The notes below the pieces were generated by a model, which worked only from the letters and a program-made list of their open reading frames with translations, did no database searches and had not been told where the DNA came from. Of a stretch of DNA of 43,011 nucleotides, positions 9,771-17,728 are shown piece by piece; within the stretch, counting starts at the first letter, position 1; each line of letters starts with the position of its first letter. Source of the stretch: Aestuariivirga sp. (lineage in GTDB: Bacteria > Pseudomonadota > Alphaproteobacteria > Rhizobiales > Aestuariivirgaceae); the NCBI GenBank assembly GCA_030680855.1, contig JAUXUN010000004.1:1-43011 (forward strand). The letters run 5' to 3'. The position numbers and the translations under genes are program-made.

Positions 9771-10907
9771 CTAAATCAGCGTCAACTGTTCTCCGGCCTG
9801 CGGCGGCTTCCTGAACAAGTCGGTGGCAAGCGTCGTCCGTTTTGCGTTGATCCCGAGGCGTTCGGCCGCCAGTTGAAAGCGCCTCCCGATGGTCCAGGCA
9901 TAGGGCCCGTTGCCGCTCATGCGCCTGCCGAACGTCGCGTCGTTTTCCTTGCCGCCCCGCGTGGATTTTACCAGCGTCATGACCTTGGAGGCCCGGTCCG
10001 GCATTTCCGTCATCAGCCATTCCTTGAAAATGTCTTTCACTTCGAGCGGCAGCCGCAGCATCGTGTAGCCCGCCTCTTTCACGCCCGCCACCGCGGCGGA
10101 CTTCAGGATGGCCTCGATCTCCATGTCGTTCACCGCCGGAATCACCGGCCCGATCATCGCCACGGTTGGAATGCCCGCCGCCGAAAGCACACGAAGAGTC
10201 TCGAGCCGTTTGGCAGGGGTCGAGGCCCGAGGCTCCATCGCGCGCGCCAACTTTCCGTCAAGCGTCGTTACTGAAATCGCCACCTTCACCAGCCCGCGCT
10301 TAGCCATGGACGTCAAGATATCCAGGTCGCGCAACACCAGCGCTGACTTGGTGACAATGCCCACCGGATGATTGAACTCCGACAGCACCTCAAGGATCTG
10401 CCGCGTAATCCGGTAGGTGCGTTCGATTGGTTGGTAGGGATCAGTGTTGGAGCCCAGCGCCATGGTGCGCGGGGCGTAATTGGGCGCGGTTAATTCCTCC
10501 CGGAGAAGCGCCGCCGCGTTCGGCTTTATGAAAAGCTTGCTCTCGAAATCCAGCCCCGGCGAAAGCCCCATATAGGCGTGGCTGGGCCGCGCATAACAAT
10601 AAACGCAGCCATGCTCGCAGCCCCGGTAAGGATTGATCGAACGGTCAAAGGAAATGTCCGGCGACTGGTTGCGCGCAATGATGGTTTTGGGCTGCTCTTC
10701 AAAGATCGTGGTTTTGAGCGGCGGCAAATCAGCCAGCGTCTCCCAGCCGTCATCAAAAAACGAAATCCCGTTTTTCTCGTAGCGCCCCTTCTCATTGTTG
10801 CGCGCCCCACGCCCCCGCATCTGCTGCGGCAAGGCCGTGAGCCGCCCGGCACCCGTAACGGCGGGATCGAAGGAAATGGAGGGTCGGTTATCAAGTAAAG
10901 TGGGCAT
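9771..10907 (-). CDS. PA0069-family radical SAM protein
   Basis: A 378-aa radical SAM enzyme. The cluster-binding motif is C-x3-C-x2-C at Cys97, Cys101 and Cys104 ([14 protein letters not shown]). The following barrel contains [12 protein letters not shown] and the SAM-domain strands GIVTKSAL and VAISVTTLD. The family resembles spore photoproduct lyase-like proteins and is often called 'PA0069 family'; its reaction is not established, and DNA repair is a guess from its fold and from rnhB next to it. The ATG at 10907 is chosen ([10 protein letters not shown]); upstream extension to 11090 would overlap the divergent exporter gene. Divergent from the EamA gene. Confidence 0.88.
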   Translation of the reverse strand: MPTLLDNRPSISFDPAVTGAGRLTALPQQMRGRGARNNEKGRYEKNGISFFDDGWETLADLPPLKTTIFEEQPKTIIARNQSPDISFDRSINPYRGCEHGCVYCYARPSHAYMGLSPGLDFESKLFIKPNAAALLREELTAPNYAPRTMALGSNTDPYQPIERTYRITRQILEVLSEFNHPVGIVTKSALVLRDLDILTSMAKRGLVKVAISVTTLDGKLARAMEPRASTPAKRLETLRVLSAAGIPTVAMIGPVIPAVNDMEIEAILKSAAVAGVKEAGYTMLRLPLEVKDIFKEWLMTEMPDRASKVMTLVKSTRGGKENDATFGRRMSGNGPYAWTIGRRFQLAAERLGINAKRTTLATDLFRKPPQAGEQLTLI

Positions 10908-10974
10908 GGCTGATATGTAGCGCAGAACGAGGAACATAACAAGAACAAACTTGTGGAAACAGGAAAATAACTCC

Positions 10975-11853
10975 ATGGCTGTCCAGATGAACCCCAAAAC
11001 CTTGTTGCTTGCCCTCGTTCCCCCATTTTGCTGGGGAACCGGATTGGCCATCGCCAAGCCCGCCGTCACCCATTTCCCGCCCATGTTCATGATGCTTATG
11101 GTCTACTCCGCCATCGCCGTGATCATGCTCATCACCGTGCGCGGGAGAATAAATACCCCGTGGCGTTCCCTGCTGCTGATTTCAGCCTTTTCCGTCACCA
11201 TCCAAGGTGCCTTCGTGTTCTGGGGCCTGCGCGGCGTCGAGGCGACCACCGCCAATCTGGTGCTGCAGACGCAAGTCCCCATGGCGGTCTTTCTCGGCTG
11301 GCTCATTGCCGGCGAGGACCTGAACCTGCGCAAAATCCTGGGAACAGCCATAGCGCTCATCGGCGTGGCGATTGTCATTGGCCTGCCGGAACAGCGTCCT
11401 GCCCTGCTGCCTGTCACGCTTGTCATTCTGGGCGGATTCTTCTGGGCCTTTGGACAAACCCTGGCCCGCAAACTGAGCCAGGACAGCGGCATCATGCTGC
11501 TCAAGGCCAATGCGCTCATGGGCATTCCACAGCTCATCCTGGCCACCGCCATTTTCGAAACAGGCCAGTGGCATTCCATCACCTCGGCGGGGACAATCGA
11601 ATGGGCAACCCTCGCTTTTGTCGGTTTCGTTGGTTTCTACCTCGCCTATATCGCCTGGTTTTCGCTGCTCCGCCGCTGCCGCATGGATGAGGCCGCACCC
11701 TTCGTGCTGCTGATGACGCCGATCGGCCTTCTCACCGCGGTCATCGTCCTGGGCGAGAGAATGTCCGGCGCGCAACTGCTGGGGGCTGCGGTCCTCTTGC
11801 TCGGCTTGGCAATCGTAAATGGCTTTCTTATGCCGAAGCAGAAACTTGCCTAA
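10975..11853 (+). CDS. EamA/DMT-family transporter
   Basis: A 292-aa inner-membrane protein with about ten predicted transmembrane helices arranged as two EamA repeats (roughly 10-135 and 145-285). The first repeat opens with LLLALVPPFCWGTGLAIAK. The substrate is unknown; members export amino acids or other metabolites. ATG at 10975 preceded by aggaaa at about 10961-10966; the ATG at 10987 is a close alternative. Its 3' end overlaps the 3' end of the convergent lacI-type gene by four bases. Confidence 0.87.
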   Translation: MAVQMNPKTLLLALVPPFCWGTGLAIAKPAVTHFPPMFMMLMVYSAIAVIMLITVRGRINTPWRSLLLISAFSVTIQGAFVFWGLRGVEATTANLVLQTQVPMAVFLGWLIAGEDLNLRKILGTAIALIGVAIVIGLPEQRPALLPVTLVILGGFFWAFGQTLARKLSQDSGIMLLKANALMGIPQLILATAIFETGQWHSITSAGTIEWATLAFVGFVGFYLAYIAWFSLLRRCRMDEAAPFVLLMTPIGLLTAVIVLGERMSGAQLLGAAVLLLGLAIVNGFLMPKQKLA

Positions 11854-12902
11854 CCCTTCGACGGCGGCGCGGTTGAAGAACGCACAATAAGCCTTGGCAG
11901 CAGCAGTTCGCGCCGGATCGGGCCGGCGTCGAAGATGATGCGGGCGGCCATCCGGCCTTTCTCCGCAGCCTTGCCATCCACGGTCGTGAGCGAGGGAGTG
12001 GATTTTGCCGCTTCCGGAATTTCATTGAAGCCCACTACCGAGAGATCGCGCGGCACGGAATGCCCGCGCCGGCGCGCTTCATCGAGCACGGCAATTCCTT
12101 GCATCACTGCCATCGACAATATGGCCGTTGCCTCGGGTGCCATATCCAGCATCATCCTGGCGGCATCGCGATCCCAAGGTTGCGCCTGAACAATTGGGAC
12201 GTCGGCGATATCAAGACCTGCCTCCGACAGTGCTTCGGCGTAGCCGCGGAGCTTTTCCTGATCTGTTTCCATGCCTGCGGCTTCGGGTCCGCGGGGAACT
12301 CCCGGCGGATGATACCGGGTTGGCCCAAATCCGCGAAGGAACGACATGATGCCGAACTTGCGGTGTCCCAATTCTACGAGATGGCGCGCCGCCAGATAGC
12401 CACCCATCCGAGCATCAACTCGCACGGAACTGATGTCTGGCCCTGCATCCGCGTCCATCACGACAAACGGCAGCCGGCGCAGCCGCGCAGGCTCTGTATC
12501 TCTCAGGTGTTCGATCCGGCCAAAGATGAAACCGTCTACCAAAGCGGTGCCCACACCTCCATTGGTTATTCTGTCTGGGATAATCACAAGATTGGCGCCC
12601 ACTTCGTCGCAAACCTCCGCTACACCCGAGAGAAACTGGTGGTAGACAGGATTTTTCAGGGAATCGGCAACGCCCCACTCACCTGGGGGCACGATGCCGA
12701 TAGCGTTGACCTTGCCGTGCCGCAGAAGCTTGGCTTTGGGATCAGGACCCAGATATCCCAACTCTAAAGCCGCCTTTGCTACTTTTTCCCGGACTTCAGC
12801 GCGGACAACGTCCGGACGGGAGAAGGCATTGGAAGCGGTACTGCGCGAAACTCCCGCCTTTCTGGCGACATCAAGCAAAGTGGGCATCGGAGAATGATTC
12901 AT
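11850..12902 (-). CDS. LacI-family transcriptional regulator
   Basis: A 350-aa repressor. The N-terminal helix-turn-helix (about 6-27) reads PTLLDVARKAGVSRSTASNA, followed by the hinge helix region (AKLLRHGKVNAIGIV). The rest is a periplasmic-binding-protein-like sensor domain; it contains GYLAARHLVELGHRKFG and DLSVVGFNEIP, both typical of the family. The effector is probably a sugar or related small carbohydrate, unidentified. It faces the two-cupin operon, and both palindromic operators lie in the 110-bp gap, so it probably controls that operon and itself. No Shine-Dalgarno precedes the ATG at 12902; a second ATG at 12887 is possible. Confidence 0.92.
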   Translation of the reverse strand: MNHSPMPTLLDVARKAGVSRSTASNAFSRPDVVRAEVREKVAKAALELGYLGPDPKAKLLRHGKVNAIGIVPPGEWGVADSLKNPVYHQFLSGVAEVCDEVGANLVIIPDRITNGGVGTALVDGFIFGRIEHLRDTEPARLRRLPFVVMDADAGPDISSVRVDARMGGYLAARHLVELGHRKFGIMSFLRGFGPTRYHPPGVPRGPEAAGMETDQEKLRGYAEALSEAGLDIADVPIVQAQPWDRDAARMMLDMAPEATAILSMAVMQGIAVLDEARRRGHSVPRDLSVVGFNEIPEAAKSTPSLTTVDGKAAEKGRMAARIIFDAGPIRRELLLPRLIVRSSTAPPSKG

Positions 12903-12907
12903 GGGTG

Positions 12908-12936
12908 CTTATAACAAAAATTTTGGATCGATCCAA
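12908..12936 (-). promoter_or_regulatory. Possible lacI-type promoter, perhaps leaderless
   Basis: On the minus strand TTGGAT (12936-12931) and TATAAG (12913-12908) are 17 bp apart. Transcription would begin at about the A of the ATG at 12902, giving an mRNA with no leader. The -35 box would lie inside operator O1. This rests on box matching only. Confidence 0.35.
12923..12936. promoter_or_regulatory. Operator O1 for the LacI-type regulator
   Basis: A perfect 14-bp palindrome, TTGGATCGATCCAA, with the central CG typical of LacI-family operators. It lies 21 bp upstream of the regulator's ATG and 20-odd bp upstream of the -35 box of the cupin operon. The same 14-mer forms the core of O2. Confidence 0.8.
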
Positions 12937-12943
12937 TATTTTC

Positions 12944-12970
12944 TTGACACATGTCAGAAATATATGTTAT
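12944..12970 (+). promoter_or_regulatory. Probable promoter of the two-cupin operon
   Basis: A perfect TTGACA (12944-12949) is followed by the -10-like TGTTAT (12965-12970) with a short 15-bp spacer. Operator O2 starts three bases downstream and would cover the transcription start, which fits repression. Confidence 0.5.
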
Positions 12971-12973
12971 CGA

Positions 12974-12995
12974 CAACTTGGATCGATCCAAGTTG
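12974..12995. promoter_or_regulatory. Operator O2 for the LacI-type regulator
   Basis: A 22-bp perfect palindrome whose central 14 bases (12978-12991) are identical to O1. Its centre is 55 bp from the centre of O1, about five helical turns, which would permit looping by a tetrameric regulator. It lies between the -10 box and the ribosome-binding site of the cupin operon. Confidence 0.85.
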
Positions 12996-13012
12996 GATGA
13001 TAGGAGGTACTG

Positions 13013-13399
13013 ATGACGCAAACTCATGAGAACTCGAATCCAGCGACATGGGATCCAGCCCTGGATGCCGTCGTTGCGGCACCAAAGCACCACAGGGTCA
13101 TCTTCGAGAACGAACGATTGCGTGTCCTTGAAGTCACGTTGGAGCACGAGGATGAAGAACCGGTTCATCACCATCGCTGGCCGTCGGTCTTTGTTTTCGA
13201 CCAAGTCCAGGGCCCAGTGCATGATATGGCACCGGACGGCACGCAGTTGCCGCCAAACCGGGATGTCATGAAGGCGATTCAGTCTTGGGATGGACGGGGA
13301 TGCCTGGTGGTGAACATGTCGCCCCAGCCTGCCGGGCGTGTGCTCAACGCTTCCGGAAAGACGATCCACGGCATCAGGGTCGAGATGAAGAACGTTTGA
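13013..13399 (+). CDS. Cupin-like small protein 1
   Basis: A 128-aa cytosolic protein with a cupin-like beta-barrel. The His cluster in EEPVHHHRWPSVFVFD corresponds to metal-binding cupin motif 1 but departs from the strict consensus. The second motif is poorly conserved (GKTIHGIRVEMKN holds a single His). The N-terminal part (AAPKHHRVIFENERLRVLEV) is shared by a family of uncharacterised small cupins. A strong ribosome-binding site, aggagg at 13002-13007, precedes the ATG at 13013. First gene of an operon controlled by two LacI-type operators. It may act on, or bind, a sugar-related metabolite; function unknown. Confidence 0.8.
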   Translation: MTQTHENSNPATWDPALDAVVAAPKHHRVIFENERLRVLEVTLEHEDEEPVHHHRWPSVFVFDQVQGPVHDMAPDGTQLPPNRDVMKAIQSWDGRGCLVVNMSPQPAGRVLNASGKTIHGIRVEMKNV

Positions 13400-13506
13400 A
13401 GCGTCTCCGGGGGGCCAATTGCAGGTGCAGACCGGCAAAGCCGCAGCTGCGTAAAGAAACCAGACTGTAGTTTTCAACCATGACTTTTCAGAGAGAGGAA
13501 TACCTC

Positions 13507-13905
13507 ATGAGCAGATATTTCAGAATGGCCGCGGACCATCCAACGGGAGATGAGGACCGGGCTGCCCTTCGCTGGGTGTGCCATCCCGCTTCAACAGGTG
13601 CGAAGCAGCTCACGGTGATTGATGCCACCCTTGCACATGGCCAGGGCCACAGTTTTCACAGTCATCCCAATCAGGAGGAAGTTCTGTTTGTGATTGCCGG
13701 TAAAGTCGAACAGTGGGTGGACCGCGAGAAACGTATTCTCAACTTTGGCGATGCCGCTTTCATACCAGCAGGCATGGTTCACGCATCGTTCAACGCAGGC
13801 GAAGGCGATGTCAGGTTGCTAGCGATCCTCGGCCCCTCGGTGGGCGATGGCTTCGAGATGATCGATATGTCCAATGAGGCTCCTTGGAAGTCGCTTAGGG
13901 CTTAA
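13507..13905 (+). CDS. Cupin-domain protein 2
   Basis: A 132-aa classic single-domain cupin. Motif 1 is HSHPNQEEVLFVIAG with His51, His53 and Glu57/Glu58; motif 2 is GDAAFIPAGMVHASFN with Gly81, Pro87, His92 and Asn96. All metal-binding residues are present, so a mononuclear metal site is expected. Isomerase, dioxygenase and sensing roles are all possible. The ATG at 13507 follows gagagaggaa at 13490-13499; an upstream ATG at 13480 is less well placed. It lies 107 bp after cupin 1 on the same strand and presumably shares its LacI-controlled promoter. No sugar transporter or dehydrogenase accompanies the pair, which is unusual for a LacI regulon. Confidence 0.87.
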   Translation: MSRYFRMAADHPTGDEDRAALRWVCHPASTGAKQLTVIDATLAHGQGHSFHSHPNQEEVLFVIAGKVEQWVDREKRILNFGDAAFIPAGMVHASFNAGEGDVRLLAILGPSVGDGFEMIDMSNEAPWKSLRA

Positions 13906-13915
13906 AGAACTCTAC

Positions 13916-14455
13916 CTAGCCCTTCTTGCGCTTCTGGTGCTCTTCCAGGCGCGGCATGATTTCCACGAAGTTGCAGGGCGGGTGCCGGTAATCCAGTTGG
14001 TACTTCAGGATTTCGTCCCATGCGTCTTTGCAGGCTCCTGGCGAACCCGGCAGGCAGAAAATATACTTGCCCTTCACAACGCCGGCCGTGGCGCGCGATT
14101 GCACCGTCGAGGTTCCGATCTTGGGAAACGAGACCATGTGGAACAGGGTGCTGAAGCCGTCGATTTCTTTTTCAAACAGCGGCCGCATCGCTTCAATGGT
14201 CACATCCCGCCCCGTAAGGCCCGTGCCGCCGGTTGAAATGACAACATCAACGTCTTTGCGCTTCACCCACGCTTTCACAATGCGGCGGATTTTTACGACA
14301 TCGTCCTTGGTGATCTGCCGGTCGGCAACGCTGTGGCCCGCCGCCGCTATTCTCTCATGCAGGGTCTGCCCCGATTTGTCGTCCGCCAGGGTGCGCGTGT
14401 CTGACACCGTCAGGATTGCAATATTAAGCGGGAGAAATTCGCGGGGTTCTGCCAT
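13916..14455 (-). CDS. moaB: Molybdenum cofactor biosynthesis protein MoaB
   Basis: A 179-aa MoaB/Mog-type protein that takes part in molybdopterin adenylylation during molybdenum cofactor synthesis. It opens with LNIAILTVSDTRTLADDKSG and contains the nucleotide-binding STGGTGLTGRDVT and the later block FCLPGSPGACKDAWDEIL. Length and domain extent are normal for the family. Its start directly abuts the stop of the LysE gene upstream (14456), so the moaB/lysE/UDG genes are probably one transcript. It is convergent with the cupin operon, with 10 bp between stops. Confidence 0.93.
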   Translation of the reverse strand: MAEPREFLPLNIAILTVSDTRTLADDKSGQTLHERIAAAGHSVADRQITKDDVVKIRRIVKAWVKRKDVDVVISTGGTGLTGRDVTIEAMRPLFEKEIDGFSTLFHMVSFPKIGTSTVQSRATAGVVKGKYIFCLPGSPGACKDAWDEILKYQLDYRHPPCNFVEIMPRLEEHQKRKKG

Positions 14456-15082
14456 TTATTTTCTCTCAAACACCAGCCGCGCCGCCAGCAATAGAAACAG
14501 GCCAGCCGAAATCCTTGAAAACCAGCGGCGGAATTTCAGGCTTGTTGAAAGCGCCGCGCCAATTTTTCCCGCAAACACCGCCACCACGCAATTGATGATC
14601 GTTCCACCCACATTGAAGAGCATCCCCAAAATAAATAGCTGCAAAAGCGGCGAGCCATTTTCAGGCCGTATGAACGGCGGCAGGAAAGCAAACATGAAAA
14701 CAATGATCTTCGGGTTGAGAAGGTTGACCAGAACCCCATCGCGGAACGCCGCAAATGTGCTGCGCTCCGTTTCGTCCCGGTTGAGCGCAGTCAATGGCGA
14801 GGTGAGAGTGGTGTAGGCGATCCAGACAAGATAGGCCGCTCCCGCATAACGGATGAGATCGAACAGAAACGGGTTCTGCGCCAGGATGACGGCAACGCCA
14901 AGCGCCACGAATCCGAGATGGATAAGCGAGCCGCCCGCAATGCCAAGGCTCGCCGAAATGCCATTGCGCGGCCCGCCCTTCAGCGATTGTCCCAGCACAT
15001 ACATCATGTCATTGCCGGGCGTAAGGTTGAGGCTCAGCCCTGCCATCAGGAAAATCAGCAGGTCCGTGGAGCTAACGGGCAT
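14456..15082 (-). CDS. LysE/RhtB-family exporter
   Basis: A 208-aa inner-membrane protein with about six transmembrane helices. The signature LSLNLTPGNDMMYVLGQSL near the N-terminus and the conserved DGVLVNLLNPKIIVFMFAFL in the middle are typical of the LysE/RhtB group, which exports amino acids such as homoserine, threonine or lysine. The particular substrate is unknown. ATG at 15082; a TTG one codon upstream is an alternative. It overlaps the end of the UDG gene by 11 bases, so the two are probably translationally coupled. Confidence 0.9.
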   Translation of the reverse strand: MPVSSTDLLIFLMAGLSLNLTPGNDMMYVLGQSLKGGPRNGISASLGIAGGSLIHLGFVALGVAVILAQNPFLFDLIRYAGAAYLVWIAYTTLTSPLTALNRDETERSTFAAFRDGVLVNLLNPKIIVFMFAFLPPFIRPENGSPLLQLFILGMLFNVGGTIINCVVAVFAGKIGAALSTSLKFRRWFSRISAGLFLLLAARLVFERK

Positions 15083-15830
15083 CAAGGGATTCCTTGAACG
15101 AGAGAAGATCGCGCCAGGCCAGCCGCTTCTGCCCCGGCTGCTTCAGCAGGTAGCTTGGATGGAAACTGGGCAATACCGGAATTTTCGTTAGCCCGATTGC
15201 AAGGTCAAACCATTTGCCGCGCAGCGAAAGCAGCCCGTCGCTCTTGCCGGAAAGGCGCTGCGCCGGATGGCCGCCAAGGCAAAGAATGAACTTGGGCCGG
15301 CAAAGTTCAATGGCCCGCATCATGAAAGGTTGGCATAGCTGCATTTCACCGTCGGTCGGCGTACGGTTTCCCGGCGGCCGCCACGGAATGAAATTGAATG
15401 AACTGGTGGAAGCAACCGACAAGCCGATCGCCCCCAGCATCTTTTCCAGCAGCACAAGGTTTTGCCCGGCGAAGACTTTGCCCTCGATATCTTCATCGCG
15501 CCCCGGCACATCGCCAATGATCATTACTTGCGCCGTGGGATCACCACCGGCAAAGCACAAATTGCTCGCGGTCTTCTTCAGCGGGAATTCTTCAAGCCGC
15601 AGCAGCGCCGCTTGAAGCTCGTCCAGCGAATTGCAGGCCTCCGCCGATGAAGGAACGGCAACAGCCGGGGCAGCCTTGCTGACGGCTGCGGCAACCACAG
15701 GCGGGGCAGCCACCGCCGCAAAACGGTTGACCGGAACCTCGCCCACGATCTCATCGGCGCCCATTTCGATAAGCCAGGCAAGTGCTGCCTGGGCATCGCC
15801 GCGGCTCATGTCGTTTTGCTTTGTTTGCAT
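15072..15830 (-). CDS. Family-4-like uracil-DNA glycosylase
   Basis: A 252-aa UDG-superfamily protein. Motif A is GDVPGRDEDIEGKVFAG (106-122; usual form GEAPG..ED) and motif B is LPSFHPSYLL; the block WRPPGNRTPTDGEM is family 4. The N-terminal 60 residues are an Ala/Pro/Val-rich linker after a short helix. Classical family 4 enzymes bind a [4Fe-4S] cluster through four cysteines. Here only Cys166 (QLCQPF) matches a ligand position; Trp150 replaces the Cys before RPPGNR and the N-terminal Cys pair is missing. It is therefore probably a cluster-less variant, as in some other Alphaproteobacteria. Removal of uracil from DNA is likely but not certain. Confidence 0.85.
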   Translation of the reverse strand: MQTKQNDMSRGDAQAALAWLIEMGADEIVGEVPVNRFAAVAAPPVVAAAVSKAAPAVAVPSSAEACNSLDELQAALLRLEEFPLKKTASNLCFAGGDPTAQVMIIGDVPGRDEDIEGKVFAGQNLVLLEKMLGAIGLSVASTSSFNFIPWRPPGNRTPTDGEMQLCQPFMMRAIELCRPKFILCLGGHPAQRLSGKSDGLLSLRGKWFDLAIGLTKIPVLPSFHPSYLLKQPGQKRLAWRDLLSFKESLDAR

Positions 15831-15915
15831 GTCCGAATTGGTTATCTTGCCTGCCGGGTCAGGCCACTATAACAGGCGCTATCCGAAAACGCATGCCCTT
15901 TGAGGAGAATTGTCT

Positions 15916-17565
15916 GTGGAGCAAGTTCAGCGTGAAATGATGGAATATGATGTCGTCATCGTGGGGGCCGGCCCCGCAGGCCTCGCCGCCGCCATCCGCC
16001 TGAAACAGCTGTCCGCCGATACCTCCGTTTGTGTGCTGGAAAAGGGCTCGGAGGTCGGCGCTCATATCCTGTCCGGTGCCGTGGTGGACCCAATCGCCCT
16101 CAATGAACTGATTCCCGATTGGAAAGAAAGAGGAGCGCCCCTCAACACGCCCGTGACCGATGACCGCTTCTATGTGCTCGGCCCCAAGGGCGCACTGCGC
16201 ATGCCGAATTTTCTCATGCCGCCGCTCATGAACAATCATGGCAATTATGCCGTCTCCCTTGGCAATGTCTGCCGCTGGCTGGCAACCCAGGCCGAAGCCC
16301 TGGGCGTTGAAATCTATCCCGGCTTTGCCTGCTCGGAAGTTCTTTACCGGGAAGATGGCTCGGTGCGTGGCGTCGTGGCGGGCGTCATGGGCATTGCCAA
16401 GGATGGCAGCCACAAGCCGGACTACCAGCCGGGCATGGAACTCATCGGCAAATATGTTTTCATCGCTGAAGGCGTGCGCGGTTCCTTGGCGAAGGAAATT
16501 ATCGCCAAATTCAAATTGTCGGATGGCCGCGAGCCGCAGAAGTTCGGCCTCGGCATGAAAGAGCTGTGGGAAGTGAAGCCTGAAAATCACAAGCAGGGCC
16601 AGGTCACCCACACCATGGGCTGGCCCCTGGGCGGGAAGGCCGGCGGCGGCAGCTTCATGTACCACCTCGAAGACAATCTCGTTTCCATTGGCTTCGTGGT
16701 CCACCTCAACTACCAGAATCCCTACCTCCACCCCTACATGGAGTTCCAGAGCTTCAAGCACCACCCGCTGATCTCGCAAGTCCTCGAAGGCGGCAGGCGC
16801 GTGGCCTATGGCGCAAGGGCCATCACCGAGGGCGGCTTCCAGTCCGTGCCGAAACTCTATTTCCCTGGCGGCGTCCTCATCGGCTGCTCCGCCGGATTCG
16901 TGAACGTGCCGCGCATCAAGGGCTCGCACAACGCCATGAAGACCGGCATGATGGCCGCCGAAGCCGCCTTCGCCGCCCTGAATGAAGGCCGTGCCGGCGA
17001 TGAACTTGCCGATTATGAAACGGCCTACGAAAACTCCTGGGTCTATGAGGACCTGAAGCGGGTGAAGAACGTGAAGCCCATGTGGTCAAGGCTCGGCCTC
17101 GTTGGCGGCGTCGTTCTCGGTGCCGTTGATATGTGGCTCAACACCCTGTTTGGTTTTGGCTTCGGCACCTGGAAGCATGGCAAGCCGGACAGTGCAACCC
17201 TGAAGCCCGCCGCCGATTCAAAAATTATTAACTATCCCAAGCCCGATGGCGTGCTGTCTTTTGACCGCCTCACCAACCTGGCCTTCTCGGCCACCAATCA
17301 CGAGGAAGATGAGCCCGTCCATCTCAAGTTGAAGGACCCGAGCATTCCGATTGCGGTAAACCTGCCCATGTGGGCCGAACCGGCCCAGCGCTATTGTCCG
17401 GCAGGGGTTTATGAAGTGATCATGGAAGACGGCAAGCCGCCCCGCTTCCAGATCAACCACCAGAATTGCGTCCATTGCAAAACTTGCGACATAAAAGATC
17501 CTTCACAAAACATTAATTGGGTCGTGCCGCAGGGCGGCGAGGGGCCAAACTATCCAAACATGTAA
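15916..17565 (+). CDS. Electron transfer flavoprotein-ubiquinone oxidoreductase
   Basis: A 549-aa ETF:QO that passes electrons from electron-transferring flavoprotein to ubiquinone, linking acyl-CoA and amino-acid oxidation to respiration. The N-terminal FAD motif is DVVIVGAGPAGLAAAIRLK. The central membrane-associated quinone region includes GFVVHLNYQNPYLHPYMEFQ, and the C-terminal [4Fe-4S] domain has Cys in RYCPAG and the cluster NCVHCKTCDIKDP. The start is taken as GTG at 15916, with gaggag at 15902-15907 at good distance; a TTG at 15910 would lie too close to it. ETF alpha and beta are not in the window. Divergent from the UDG gene. Confidence 0.95.
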   Translation: MEQVQREMMEYDVVIVGAGPAGLAAAIRLKQLSADTSVCVLEKGSEVGAHILSGAVVDPIALNELIPDWKERGAPLNTPVTDDRFYVLGPKGALRMPNFLMPPLMNNHGNYAVSLGNVCRWLATQAEALGVEIYPGFACSEVLYREDGSVRGVVAGVMGIAKDGSHKPDYQPGMELIGKYVFIAEGVRGSLAKEIIAKFKLSDGREPQKFGLGMKELWEVKPENHKQGQVTHTMGWPLGGKAGGGSFMYHLEDNLVSIGFVVHLNYQNPYLHPYMEFQSFKHHPLISQVLEGGRRVAYGARAITEGGFQSVPKLYFPGGVLIGCSAGFVNVPRIKGSHNAMKTGMMAAEAAFAALNEGRAGDELADYETAYENSWVYEDLKRVKNVKPMWSRLGLVGGVVLGAVDMWLNTLFGFGFGTWKHGKPDSATLKPAADSKIINYPKPDGVLSFDRLTNLAFSATNHEEDEPVHLKLKDPSIPIAVNLPMWAEPAQRYCPAGVYEVIMEDGKPPRFQINHQNCVHCKTCDIKDPSQNINWVVPQGGEGPNYPNM

Positions 17566-17728
17566 CAGGCGGTTCTGATTTGCGTGGACCCGTTAAGCAG
17601 GGATTAGCCTTGGATGAGTTTCTTTTGAAATTCTACAAAGTGTCTAAAATGCAACCTTTCCCCGCAACATGTCTTTCACCGGCATGGAATAAGCCTCTCC
17701 CATGTCAATTCCTCAGGGAGAGGCCGCA

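Noticed and set aside
9751-10020. Upstream extension of rnhB by 90 residues
   Set aside because: It overlaps the radical SAM gene in another frame, and the extra residues are low-complexity and unlike any RNase HII.
12060-12767. A 235-codon open frame on the plus strand
   Set aside because: Opposite the lacI-type gene, whose HTH and sensor domains are clear; no ribosome-binding site or domain.
13400-13506. Possible small gene between the two cupins
   Set aside because: The short frames through this gap run out of the cupin 1 gene in another phase and have no start signal; it is best read as an untranslated spacer.
15859-16929. A 356-codon open frame on the minus strand
   Set aside because: It lies wholly opposite the ETF:QO gene, which has clear FAD and Fe-S motifs. 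The His/Ala-rich translation has no domain and reflects GC-biased codons of the true strand.
17625-17650. TTGAAA and TAAAAT boxes upstream of the TadG-like gene
   Set aside because: The spacer is only 14 bp, too short for a convincing sigma-70 promoter. The rest of the 17566-17728 gap shows no other clear element.
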